Shown here one piece after another: positions 6,234 through 12,741 of a stretch of 12,741 nucleotides of DNA (within the stretch, counting starts at the first letter, position 1; each line of letters begins with the position of its first letter). The translations under genes were made by a program, and so were the position numbers. The DNA comes from Bacillota bacterium (GTDB lineage Bacteria > Bacillota > Clostridia > Lachnospirales > Lachnospiraceae). The stretch lies in NCBI GenBank assembly GCA_023424235.1, contig JAFAEB010000240.1:1-12741 (forward strand). The letters are read 5' to 3'. The notes beneath the pieces are model-generated. The model saw only the letters and a list, made by a program, of their open reading frames with translations. It searched no databases and was not told where the DNA came from.

Positions 6234-7139
6234 CTATTTTTTCTTTGCTACTAGCACAAATCTACCTTCTTTTGTATGATAGCTGCAGGTTGATAAGGTA
6301 ATTAACCTATCTTTATATAAAATGTCTGATTTAGTGTCATATAAGGACAATTCTAGGATTCCTTTTATATATTCCTCATATGTTGACTCATCTAAAATAT
6401 CAATATACTTATAATATTTAAAATCTTCATCCCCAATATTAAATATCTTAGTATAGAAAGCAGCTATCACTTCATATTCTGCAGTTTCATATATAGTATC
6501 AAATTGAATAATTGGATGTTCTCTATAAAAATTCTCATCCTTATACTTTAATATATCTTTAAATCCTGTTCCATCATGCATGTTATGACCATAAATGATA
6601 TAATTCCTACTCTCTATAAAATCAGTGTTCCCATCAAGAAAAGGAAGCCCTCTCTTTTCATATTCCTTACGAAAGTTGCGATGAATATAATACTCTGGGT
6701 CCCAAGGTGTATACATAACTGGATAGTTAATATTAGTATCCTTAATGGACAACCACCCTATAATATCCGAGTTTTCTTCATATAAGCTAGTAAACTTAGG
6801 AAGAATATCTGCTATCATATCTGGTGCAAAATTAATATCATCTTTTTGGCCTTTGATTGTAGTCTCTGAAATTATATTTTCACTAGTCACTATATTACCA
6901 ACAGATTCTTCCTTAAGAAGAGTATTAAGCTCCTTATCTAAGCCATTCTCTTGTGATAATACAATCCTACTATTATGACTCACACTCATAGAAGATGCTA
7001 AATCCTCCATCTTTCGCCTGCTAAACCATCCGCCAACATAAATGTTTACTAGGTAGAAAAGTGTAACAAGAAATACTGTAATAATAAGGAGGAAAACCCA
7101 CTTTTCGTACCTTTTTGCTTTTTTAAATTTATTTTTCAT
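6234..7139 (-). CDS. srtB: Class B sortase
   Basis: This transpeptidase would cleave a sorting signal and join the protein to peptidoglycan at the outer membrane face. The protein is 301 residues with a basic N-terminus, a membrane anchor at ~14-34, a long hydrophilic stalk (~40-110) and the catalytic domain to the end. The sortase residues are all visible: His185 in YGHNM, Cys285 in TLSTCS and Arg293 in EGRFVL. Class B is indicated by the NYPVMY...YYIHRNF segment, YGHNMHDGTGF and TLSTCSY. The stalk makes it longer than the ~240 residues usual for SrtB. AGGAG is 4 bases from the ATG, slightly close. It sits between the amylase gene and the starch-binding protein with a SPKTG signal. Clostridial SrtB of this kind (for example in C. 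difficile) uses (S/P)PxTG signals, which fits the neighbour. Its placement suggests a dedicated sortase rather than the housekeeping one. Confidence 0.95.
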   Translation of the reverse strand: MKNKFKKAKRYEKWVFLLIITVFLVTLFYLVNIYVGGWFSRRKMEDLASSMSVSHNSRIVLSQENGLDKELNTLLKEESVGNIVTSENIISETTIKGQKDDINFAPDMIADILPKFTSLYEENSDIIGWLSIKDTNINYPVMYTPWDPEYYIHRNFRKEYEKRGLPFLDGNTDFIESRNYIIYGHNMHDGTGFKDILKYKDENFYREHPIIQFDTIYETAEYEVIAAFYTKIFNIGDEDFKYYKYIDILDESTYEEYIKGILELSLYDTKSDILYKDRLITLSTCSYHTKEGRFVLVAKKK

Positions 7140-7174
7140 GTAACTCCTAATATTTCATGAGGTGTGGACTATCA

Positions 7175-7203
7175 ATCTTATATAACATGTAACAATGAAG
7201 CAA
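7175..7203 (-). promoter_or_regulatory. Possible internal promoter before the sortase gene
   Basis: In the 80-base gap after the amylase gene, TTGCTT (7198-7203) and TAAGAT (7175-7180) on the minus strand are 17 bp apart; they match 3 and 4 of 6 consensus positions. No terminator is present in the gap, so read-through is expected either way. The site could give separate expression of the sortase and its substrate. Confidence 0.22.
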
Positions 7204-7219
7204 AAATCTTATGACTTAC

Positions 7220-8962
7220 TTATTCTTTTAACATGACACCACTAAATGCTGGTAAGTGATTTAAGCTCTCTTTATATGTTGTTAATAGTAGCTTACTGCT
7301 AGAAGAAAGTGGTATATCCTTTTCATATTCTGTATTATTAATTATTGTAATAATATTTTCCTCTTTATAGCTTCTTACTAGGTACAGTAAATTATCCTTT
7401 TCATAAATACGAATTCCACCTATCTTTAGCGCCATATTATCTTTTCGTAAGGTAATTAAGCTCTTACAAAATTCGAGTAAATCCTTATTCCAACTACTAG
7501 TATTCCAATCAAAGGTTCTCCTACAATCTGGATCCCCACCTCCTGTCATACCAATTTCACTTCCGTAATAAATACATGGCATACCAATATATGAAAATAA
7601 GATCATAAAAGCCATCTTAAGTTTTCTATCATCCTCCTTGCACCACCTTAGAAAGCGCATGGTATCGTGGCTATCTAATAAGTTAAGCATTGACTCATTG
7701 GCTTGCCAGTAATTCCAAGTCAAATACTCTGTCAGATCATTTGCAACTTCATAGCATTTCTTTTCCCCGATTCCAAAGAACTGTATCATGGTCTTTGTAA
7801 ATGGATAATTCATAACGCCATCAAATTGGTCCCCTAAAAGCCATGGATATGAATTATGCCAATTCTCCCCAATTATCAGTGCATCCTTATTAATCCCCTT
7901 TACCGTCTTTCTAAAATCTCTCCAGAAGTCATGACTAACCTCATCAGATACATCTAATCTCCATCCATCAATCTTTGTTTCCTTCATCCAATAGCTTACT
8001 GTGTCTAATATGTACTTTCTAACCTCCATATTATCTGTATTAAGCTTAGGCATATTGGGACTTGTGCCAAAGATGCTATAATTTAGCTTTGACAAATCGA
8101 GGGGACGACTATAATCATTCACCTCCTTTTCATCATATCTAGTAATTGGGAAACTACTTATGTAGAACCAATCCTTATAGTTAGACTCCTCCCCCTTTTC
8201 TATTACATCTAAGAAAGGAGCAAAATACCAGCTAGAGTGATTAAATACGCCATCTAAAATAATTCGTATTCCCTTGCTATGAGCTCGATCAACTAACTCA
8301 CATAATGTATCCTTATCGCCAAACATTGGATCAATTTCAAGATAATTAATGGTGTCATATTTATGATTGGAAGGTGATTTAAATATTGGAGTTAGATAAA
8401 TACCGTTAATCCCTAGTTCTGATAGATAATATAGCTTCTTAATAATTCCTCTTAAGTCCCCTCCATAAAAACTATGAGGTCCTGGTAGCTCATTCCATGG
8501 TGTAAGCTTATCTCTCTTCTTCTCTTCTCCATTATGAAAACGTTCAACAAATATTTGATAGAATACGGTGTCATTTACCCAAGAAGGAACCTTTAGTAGA
8601 TCTACTTCGTTTAAATAAGGAAATTGAAAATAGTGAAAATATGCATTTTGGTCATCAAATTCCTGTGTAAAACCAGATTCAGAGTAAATATAGGACTCTC
8701 TCTCATCTGATACTTCAAAATAGTAACCAATTCTAGAAACCATATCCTTAAGTTCATATTGATAATAATCAAATAAGTGATCAGAACCAATTTTTTTCAT
8801 GGTATACTTTACTTTATCCATCCAACGGTGCTTCTCTGCCACAACTACAATAACCTTAGTACAATCATCTTTTGCAGTTCGTAATCGTATATGTATTACA
8901 TTGTTCGAATAGGCATAACAATAGTTACTTTTTTGCTTATGATAAATTCCTTGTAAATTCAA
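7220..8962 (-). CDS. Intracellular GH13 neopullulanase/cyclomaltodextrinase-type amylase
   Basis: The enzyme would hydrolyse alpha-1,4 (and possibly alpha-1,6) links of imported maltodextrins or cyclodextrins. It has 580 residues and no signal peptide, so it is cytoplasmic. An N-terminal beta-rich module (~1-120) resembles CBM34, followed by the GH13 barrel and a C-terminal beta domain. Conserved regions are DGVFNH (237-242), GWRLDVSDE with nucleophile Asp337, IIGENW with acid/base Glu366, and LLDSHD with Asp433. The fifth region is MPKLN (304-308), the signature of the neopullulanase/cyclomaltodextrinase/maltogenic amylase group (GH13_20). The start is TTG at 8962, set by a strong AAGGAGG 7 bases upstream; no in-frame ATG is available near it. 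It follows the binding-protein gene by 21 bases, within the transporter operon. Exact product specificity cannot be read from the sequence. Confidence 0.95.
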   Translation of the reverse strand: MNLQGIYHKQKSNYCYAYSNNVIHIRLRTAKDDCTKVIVVVAEKHRWMDKVKYTMKKIGSDHLFDYYQYELKDMVSRIGYYFEVSDERESYIYSESGFTQEFDDQNAYFHYFQFPYLNEVDLLKVPSWVNDTVFYQIFVERFHNGEEKKRDKLTPWNELPGPHSFYGGDLRGIIKKLYYLSELGINGIYLTPIFKSPSNHKYDTINYLEIDPMFGDKDTLCELVDRAHSKGIRIILDGVFNHSSWYFAPFLDVIEKGEESNYKDWFYISSFPITRYDEKEVNDYSRPLDLSKLNYSIFGTSPNMPKLNTDNMEVRKYILDTVSYWMKETKIDGWRLDVSDEVSHDFWRDFRKTVKGINKDALIIGENWHNSYPWLLGDQFDGVMNYPFTKTMIQFFGIGEKKCYEVANDLTEYLTWNYWQANESMLNLLDSHDTMRFLRWCKEDDRKLKMAFMILFSYIGMPCIYYGSEIGMTGGGDPDCRRTFDWNTSSWNKDLLEFCKSLITLRKDNMALKIGGIRIYEKDNLLYLVRSYKEENIITIINNTEYEKDIPLSSSSKLLLTTYKESLNHLPAFSGVMLKE

Positions 8963-8969
8963 TTAATTG

Positions 8970-8976
8970 CCTCCTT
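8970..8976 (-). promoter_or_regulatory. Ribosome binding site fixing the TTG start of the amylase
   Basis: AAGGAGG on the minus strand lies 7 bases before TTG (8960-8962). The near-perfect match and spacing make the non-ATG start credible. Confidence 0.75.
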
Positions 8977-8983
8977 ATAACAC

Positions 8984-10303
8984 TTATTCTGCCTGTAAAA
9001 ATGCATTCCAGTCATCAACTGCTTTCTTTGCTCCCTCTTCTGCTGTCATCTTACCGTCAAAAACTGCAGGGCCTATATTAGCTGAAATTGTCCAATAGTA
9101 AGAGATTCGTTTTGCACTTGGCATTGGAACACTATTGTTAAAAGCTTCTGTTATTGCAATTAAGTCAAGGTCATCCTTTAATCCACTTATTTCACTTGGA
9201 TTTGCTCTTGAGCTTATCTTAGATGCTTTCGTATATAGTAACTCGGCTCCTTCTTTGGATACTAGAAATTCGGCAAGTAATTGAGCTGCCTTCGGATATT
9301 TTGTATAAGCAGAAACATGAGCATTTTGAACAAATGAAAAAGGATATTGCTGCCTGCCATCATAAGTTACTAATTTTGTTACTCCAAAATTAACACCTGC
9401 TTCTCTTAGTGCTTTCACATTCCAAGGACCTCCTATTATATAAGCAGTCTTACCTTCCATAAATTGCGTTGTTAAAAAGTCTGCATTTGCCAAGTCTCCT
9501 GATGGAATAGGCATTATTGATTTATAATCAGCGAGAACGCTAAGCCCTTTAAGAAATTCTTCTGTTTCAAACCCTGGCTTATTGTCATCTGCTCCATTTT
9601 CACCAAATAAACGAAAACCATAAGTACTTAACATGGGAAAGATAGGTGACCCTTCACAAACATTGCTTAAGAACCAGAATTTATTGTTTTTTGTATCATT
9701 ATAAGCTAGGGCTTCTTCTTTTATATGCTCAAAGCTATTAGCTGGCTCTCCTGTCACTAAATCCTTATTATAGAACATTACATTCGTTTCAATAGACACT
9801 GGAACTCCATATACTTTTCCATCCACGGTTACCGTCTTCATTGCAACTTCACTAATCTCATTTTTTAAATTATCAACTAGCTTATTATCAAACTCTAAAT
9901 ATATTCCTGCGCCAATCCCTTCAAGCGTTTTATCATGAGGGCTCATAAACACATCCGGCCCTTCTCCTGTAGCTCCTTCTAGCACACCTTTGCTAAAATC
10001 ATAGAGACCACCTTCTTCAGTAAGTACTTGCACCCCATATTTTTCATAAAACTTCTCAGCTATAGCTTTAGCAAATTCCTTATCACTAGAACGAAACTTA
10101 AGCACTGCACCTTCTTCTGGAAGGAACTCCTCTGTACTTGTATCCTTTCCTAATTCCTCATTCTCACCCTTATCTTCTTCCTTAACAGAATTACCTATAC
10201 CATCTACAACATTTGAACCTTCTTCTACTGGTAGTTTTTTGCAAGCACCTAATAGAAGAACGAAAGTTAGGATCCCAAGTAATAACTTAACTCTTTTTTT
10301 CAT
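8984..10303 (-). CDS. Maltodextrin-type ABC transporter substrate-binding lipoprotein
   Basis: This is the extracellular sugar-binding subunit of the transporter encoded just upstream. The protein has 439 residues. A lipoprotein signal ends in LLLGAC, with the lipidated Cys at 21, followed by an acidic, flexible linker (~22-65) and a family 1 solute-binding fold. Family landmarks are GPDVFMSPHD (115-124), YGVPVSIETNVMFYNKDL (165-182), TAYIIGGPWN (286-295) and the C-terminal PKAAQLLAEFLVSKEGAELL helix. GGPWN, VPVSIET..MFYNK and the operon with a GH13 enzyme fit a MalE/MdxE-type protein, but the exact oligosaccharide is inference. AAGGAGGT precedes the ATG. The gene follows the two permease genes, the reverse of the common binding-protein-first order. 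Membrane lipid anchoring would keep it below the wall-bound starch-binding protein. Confidence 0.93.
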   Translation of the reverse strand: MKKRVKLLLGILTFVLLLGACKKLPVEEGSNVVDGIGNSVKEEDKGENEELGKDTSTEEFLPEEGAVLKFRSSDKEFAKAIAEKFYEKYGVQVLTEEGGLYDFSKGVLEGATGEGPDVFMSPHDKTLEGIGAGIYLEFDNKLVDNLKNEISEVAMKTVTVDGKVYGVPVSIETNVMFYNKDLVTGEPANSFEHIKEEALAYNDTKNNKFWFLSNVCEGSPIFPMLSTYGFRLFGENGADDNKPGFETEEFLKGLSVLADYKSIMPIPSGDLANADFLTTQFMEGKTAYIIGGPWNVKALREAGVNFGVTKLVTYDGRQQYPFSFVQNAHVSAYTKYPKAAQLLAEFLVSKEGAELLYTKASKISSRANPSEISGLKDDLDLIAITEAFNNSVPMPSAKRISYYWTISANIGPAVFDGKMTAEEGAKKAVDDWNAFLQAE

Positions 10304-10320
10304 AAATAACCTCCTTAAAA

Positions 10321-11145
10321 TTAGCCTTTATTTGCTCCTTGCGCAATCCCTTTTACTAGATAGGATTGGAATAATAAAAATAATATAGTAATTGGTACTG
10401 CTATTAGCACAGAACCGGCTGCAAACATAGTAAAATTAGAATTTTCTTTTCCAGATATTAAACTATACAGCCCAACTGCTAAGGTTCTATTTTCATCACT
10501 TGATAACAACATATTAGGAAGTATATAATCCATCCATGGCATCATAAATTGAGAAACTGCACAGTAAGTAATGATAGGTTTGGATAAAGGAAGTACCATG
10601 CTAATAAATGTTTTTAAATAGGAGCTTCCATCAATATAGGCTGCTTCATCAATTTCAATTGGTATACCATCTAAATATCCCTTAACTAACCAGACATTAT
10701 AAGGAATCGCTCCAGCAGCATAGATAATTACAAGTGCAATTGGCTTATCTAATAACCTAAAGTTCCAAAACAAGGTATAGATAGCTGTCATAGAAAGGAA
10801 AGTTGGAAACATGGATATAATTAGTATCGACATTAATCCAATCTTTCTTCCAGTAAAGCGAAACCTAGACATTACCCAGGCTGTTAGCATAATTAAAATT
10901 ACACTAATCGTGGCATTTAGTGATGCTATAACAAATGAATTTCGAAACCAATCTGAATAATTGGTATCTCTAAATAAGCGAATATAATTATGTATTGTAA
11001 GTTCTTTTGGAATTAAGGTAGCCGATGCTAAACCATTTCCCACCTGAAAGGAGGAAGTAACAATCCACACAATAGGAAGGAGAACGAAAAGGGCAACTAG
11101 AATTAATTCTAAATGAACTAAAAATGAACTAATTTTTTTCTTCAT
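10321..11145 (-). CDS. malG: Maltodextrin ABC transporter permease, MalG type
   Basis: This is the second membrane subunit of the importer. It has 274 residues and six membrane segments, starting at ~12-32 and ending near 245-265. The cytoplasmic EAA loop that contacts the ATPase is at ~167-186 (EAAYIDGSS...LPLSKP). The C-terminus VKGIAQGANKG is typical of MalG/MdxG-type permeases, and the N-terminal half has the short periplasmic loop HNYIRLFRDTNYSDWFRNSF that is usual for this family. The start codon lies 3 bases past the stop of the MalF-type gene, with AAGGAG inside that gene's end, indicating translational coupling. No ATP-binding subunit is encoded nearby, so a shared MsmX/UgpC-type ATPase is expected to serve it. 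Confidence 0.93.
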   Translation of the reverse strand: MKKKISSFLVHLELILVALFVLLPIVWIVTSSFQVGNGLASATLIPKELTIHNYIRLFRDTNYSDWFRNSFVIASLNATISVILIMLTAWVMSRFRFTGRKIGLMSILIISMFPTFLSMTAIYTLFWNFRLLDKPIALVIIYAAGAIPYNVWLVKGYLDGIPIEIDEAAYIDGSSYLKTFISMVLPLSKPIITYCAVSQFMMPWMDYILPNMLLSSDENRTLAVGLYSLISGKENSNFTMFAAGSVLIAVPITILFLLFQSYLVKGIAQGANKG

Positions 11146-11148
11146 ATC

Positions 11149-12480
11149 TTACATCTCCTTAAATGCATTCGTTCTGCTAAAATTCCAAATAGATACTGCA
11201 GCTATAAAAATAAATATTAAGATATTCATAACTGCTGCCATACTATACATTCTTTGATCTAAGGTTAATTTATAAATCCATGAAATCAAGATATCCGTAT
11301 CACCAGCAAATTGTAGATTTGGATTTGTAGGGCCGCCATTGGTTAAGAAATAAATTGCTCCAAAGTTATTAAAATTACCAGCTAAGTTCATGATAATTAG
11401 TGGAGCTGTGGCATACATAAGTAATGGTAGTTTTATATGTTTAAACACTTGATATGGGTTTGCACCATCAATACGTGCAGCTTCGTATAAGGATTCATCT
11501 TGACTCGATAAAACACCTAGAAGCATTACCATAAAGGTAGGAAACCCTAACCAAAGGTTAACTAGCAACACTGATATCTTTGCAATGACTGGATCTGTAA
11601 AGAATGGAATTCTTTCATTTATTAAACCAAGATCTAATAGAAATTGATTTATGGGGCCAAATTGCCCATTCAGTAAATTTTTAAATACTAATAGTGAAAT
11701 CATACCTGGTATTGCCCAAGGTAAAATATAAATTGTCTGAAATAACTTTTTATGCTTAACATAGGAACTATTTAATAATAATGCTTGTAATAGTCCAAAA
11801 AAGTAAGTTGAAAAGGTAGCTGTAATCGCCCAAACAATAGTCCAAATAAGTACATGAAGAAAGGTCTTTGACCATATAGGTACCCGAACTAATTTAATAA
11901 AGTTTTCAAATCCTACCCAATCTACTAATCTTGCTGGTGGAAGGTGGTTTGCATCATAATTGGTAAAAGCAGTGAGAATTGAAAATAGTATGGGCATCAC
12001 TACAATAAGTGTTATAATGATTAAGGCTGGTAGGAGAATAAGATAAGGAAATGCTTTCTTTCTACCTTTGTAGTTACCTTTTATTTTCTTTATTTCTTCC
12101 TTATGAAATCTGTCTCGTCCAAGTTGATATGCATCATATACATTCCATAGAAATAGTAAGGAAAAGAGGCATAATCCAATTGCTGCAATAATACCATTGA
12201 TTAAAAGAATCGTTGAGTGATCACCTTTAACACCTTCTACTTCTCCCATAGTAATAAGTCCCCATAATCCTTTGGTAAAAAATCCTCCATAAATCCTTAA
12301 GGTGAAATTGCTAATTTGACCAGCTATATAATTAAACCAATATCCTGTTATTAGCTCTATACCCAAAAAGATACATTGTGCTAAAAAAAACAAAACACCT
12401 TTTATTCTTTTCTTACCTAAGAAAAATTGTCCACTACCCCATAAAAATATGGAGAGGAGAGGAACACAAAACCTTTTCAT
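11149..12480 (-). CDS. malF: Maltodextrin ABC transporter permease, MalF type with N-terminal extension
   Basis: This membrane subunit of the importer is 443 residues from the chosen start. The N-terminal ~140 residues hold extra hydrophobic helices (first near LSIFLWGSGQFFLG) and a basic loop. The permease core starts near PYLILLPALIIITLI and ends near IFIFIAAVSIW. The EAA loop is clear (EAARIDGANPYQ, then HIKLPLL, ~338-360 counting from the upstream ATG). Extended forms of about 430-450 residues are usual for Firmicutes MalC/MdxF. An in-frame ATG at 12495 lacks a ribosome binding site, while the ATG at 12480 has GGGGGT 7 bases upstream, so it is preferred. It is the first gene of the operon, divergent from the LacI-type gene with 119 bases between. 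Confidence 0.94.
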   Translation of the reverse strand: MKRFCVPLLSIFLWGSGQFFLGKKRIKGVLFFLAQCIFLGIELITGYWFNYIAGQISNFTLRIYGGFFTKGLWGLITMGEVEGVKGDHSTILLINGIIAAIGLCLFSLLFLWNVYDAYQLGRDRFHKEEIKKIKGNYKGRKKAFPYLILLPALIIITLIVVMPILFSILTAFTNYDANHLPPARLVDWVGFENFIKLVRVPIWSKTFLHVLIWTIVWAITATFSTYFFGLLQALLLNSSYVKHKKLFQTIYILPWAIPGMISLLVFKNLLNGQFGPINQFLLDLGLINERIPFFTDPVIAKISVLLVNLWLGFPTFMVMLLGVLSSQDESLYEAARIDGANPYQVFKHIKLPLLMYATAPLIIMNLAGNFNNFGAIYFLTNGGPTNPNLQFAGDTDILISWIYKLTLDQRMYSMAAVMNILIFIFIAAVSIWNFSRTNAFKEM

Positions 12481-12487
12481 ATTAGTT

Positions 12488-12493
12488 ACCCCC
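12488..12493 (-). promoter_or_regulatory. Ribosome binding site deciding the malF start
   Basis: GGGGGT (GGAGGT with one wobble base) lies 7 bases before the ATG at 12480. It overlaps the alternative upstream ATG (12493-12495), so that codon is unlikely to be the start. Confidence 0.55.
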
Positions 12494-12497
12494 ATAA

Positions 12498-12537
12498 TCT
12501 GTCTAAACTTAAATCAATTGCTAACTGTTTCTGTCTA
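12498..12537. repeat. Direct repeat TCTGTCTA, possible regulator site
   Basis: Two exact copies of TCTGTCTA lie at 12498-12505 and 12530-12537, 32 bp apart start to start (about three helical turns). One copy falls at the -35 and the other at the predicted transcription start of the malF promoter. They may be operator half-sites, although LacI-family operators are usually palindromes. Confidence 0.3.
12508..12537 (-). promoter_or_regulatory. Candidate promoter of the maltodextrin/sortase operon
   Basis: On the minus strand TAGACA (12532-12537, 5 of 6 consensus positions) and TTTAAG (12508-12513, 4 of 6) are 18 bp apart. This places the start of transcription near 12501 and leaves a ~20-base leader with the ribosome binding site. 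It overlaps the opposing regulator promoter. Confidence 0.35.
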
Positions 12538-12546
12538 TGTTAAAAT
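12518..12546 (+). promoter_or_regulatory. Candidate promoter of the LacI-family gene
   Basis: TTGCTA (12518-12523) and TAAAAT (12541-12546) are 17 bp apart and match 4 and 5 of 6 consensus positions. The predicted start near 12553 leaves a ~47-base leader. Its elements interleave with those of the divergent malF promoter. Confidence 0.4.
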
Positions 12547-12599
12547 CAAAATAATGAATTGTGTTTTTAAAATCCTATACTAGAAAAGGATGTGTTACA

Positions 12600-12741
12600 A
12601 TGGCAAAATATAAAACTACGATGCGTGATATAGCGAAAGAATCCGGTGTATCGGTAGCTACTGTTTCTTATGTTTTAAATCATTCGCAGAAAGAAAAAAT
12701 AAGTCATGACACAAGATTAAAAGTTATGGAAGCTGCTACCC
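12600..12741 (+). CDS. LacI-family transcriptional regulator (N-terminal fragment)
   Basis: Only the first 47 codons are in the window and the frame remains open to the edge. They contain the LacI-type helix-turn-helix: TMRDIAKESGVSVATVSYVLN, followed by the region (KISHDTRLKVMEAA) that leads to the hinge helix. Tyr replaces the common Arg in the usual VSRVLN at the end of the recognition helix. AAAGGA at 12585-12590 is 9 bases before the ATG. Its divergent position next to the malF-type gene suggests a MalR/MdxR-like repressor of the locus that responds to a maltodextrin, but the ligand-binding domain is outside the window. Confidence 0.93.
   Translation, partial: MAKYKTTMRDIAKESGVSVATVSYVLNHSQKEKISHDTRLKVMEAAT

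Noticed and set aside
8535..8548. Sequence TGAAAACGTTCAAC resembling a CcpA cre site
   Set aside because: It lies inside the amylase coding region, is a palindrome only over its central AACGTT, and fails the last conserved positions. It is more likely chance coding sequence.
12553..12581. TATACT (12576-12581) as the -10 of the LacI-type gene
   Set aside because: It would place the transcription start on top of the ribosome binding site at 12585-12590, and there is no -35 at suitable spacing. The TTGCTA/TAAAAT pair upstream fits better.
1..12741. CRISPR arrays, tRNA, rRNA, insertion sequences, phage or integron elements
   Set aside because: No regularly spaced repeats, transposase-like or integrase-like proteins, terminal inverted repeats or tRNA/rRNA-like sequences were seen on either strand.

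Overview
The window looks like a chromosomal stretch of an AT-rich Gram-positive anaerobe, most likely a member of the Clostridia and probably Lachnospiraceae (cluster XIVa). The signs are strong AAGGAGG-type ribosome binding sites, low GC, Firmicutes-type Rho-independent terminators, a class B sortase with a SPKTG-type substrate, and a maltodextrin ABC transporter without a local ATPase. The organism call is inference from sequence style and gene families; no rRNA or other marker is present.

Left part (1-3235). The tail of a plus-strand gene ends at 76 and is followed by a hairpin terminator (81-132). A minus-strand SEC-C zinc-binding protein gene (213-719) follows. The gap at 729-1191 has no coding potential on the plus strand but holds a run of stable stem-loops closed by a textbook plus-strand terminator (991-1036); I call it a candidate structured small RNA with two C-rich, anti-Shine-Dalgarno-like segments. 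Next are two minus-strand genes, probably co-transcribed: a short-chain dehydrogenase (2340-3044), then an unrecognised 363-residue protein (1192-2283).

Middle part (3177-5326). A stand-alone GyrI-like effector-binding protein (3236-3889) lies just downstream of a large AraC-family regulator (4037-5314). The regulator carries its DNA-binding domain at the N-terminus and apparently two GyrI-like domains after it. The gap between them holds a 20-bp-period direct repeat in front of a -10-like box, the usual geometry of an AraC-family operator.

Right part (5494-12741). This is a compact starch/maltodextrin locus. Six minus-strand genes run from 12480 to a strong terminator at 5494-5523: MalF-type permease, MalG-type permease, maltodextrin-binding lipoprotein, intracellular GH13 neopullulanase/cyclomaltodextrinase-type enzyme (TTG start), class B sortase, and a small secreted protein made of one CBM26-like starch-binding module plus a SPKTG cell-wall sorting signal. 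A LacI-family regulator begins at 12600 on the opposite strand and runs off the window. The combined picture, as inference, is that the sortase fixes a non-catalytic starch-binding protein to the wall, the lipoprotein and permeases import maltodextrins (powered by an ATPase encoded elsewhere), the cytoplasmic enzyme cleaves them, and the LacI regulator controls the set. The dedicated sortase-plus-starch-binder pair inside the maltodextrin operon is the most interesting feature of the window.
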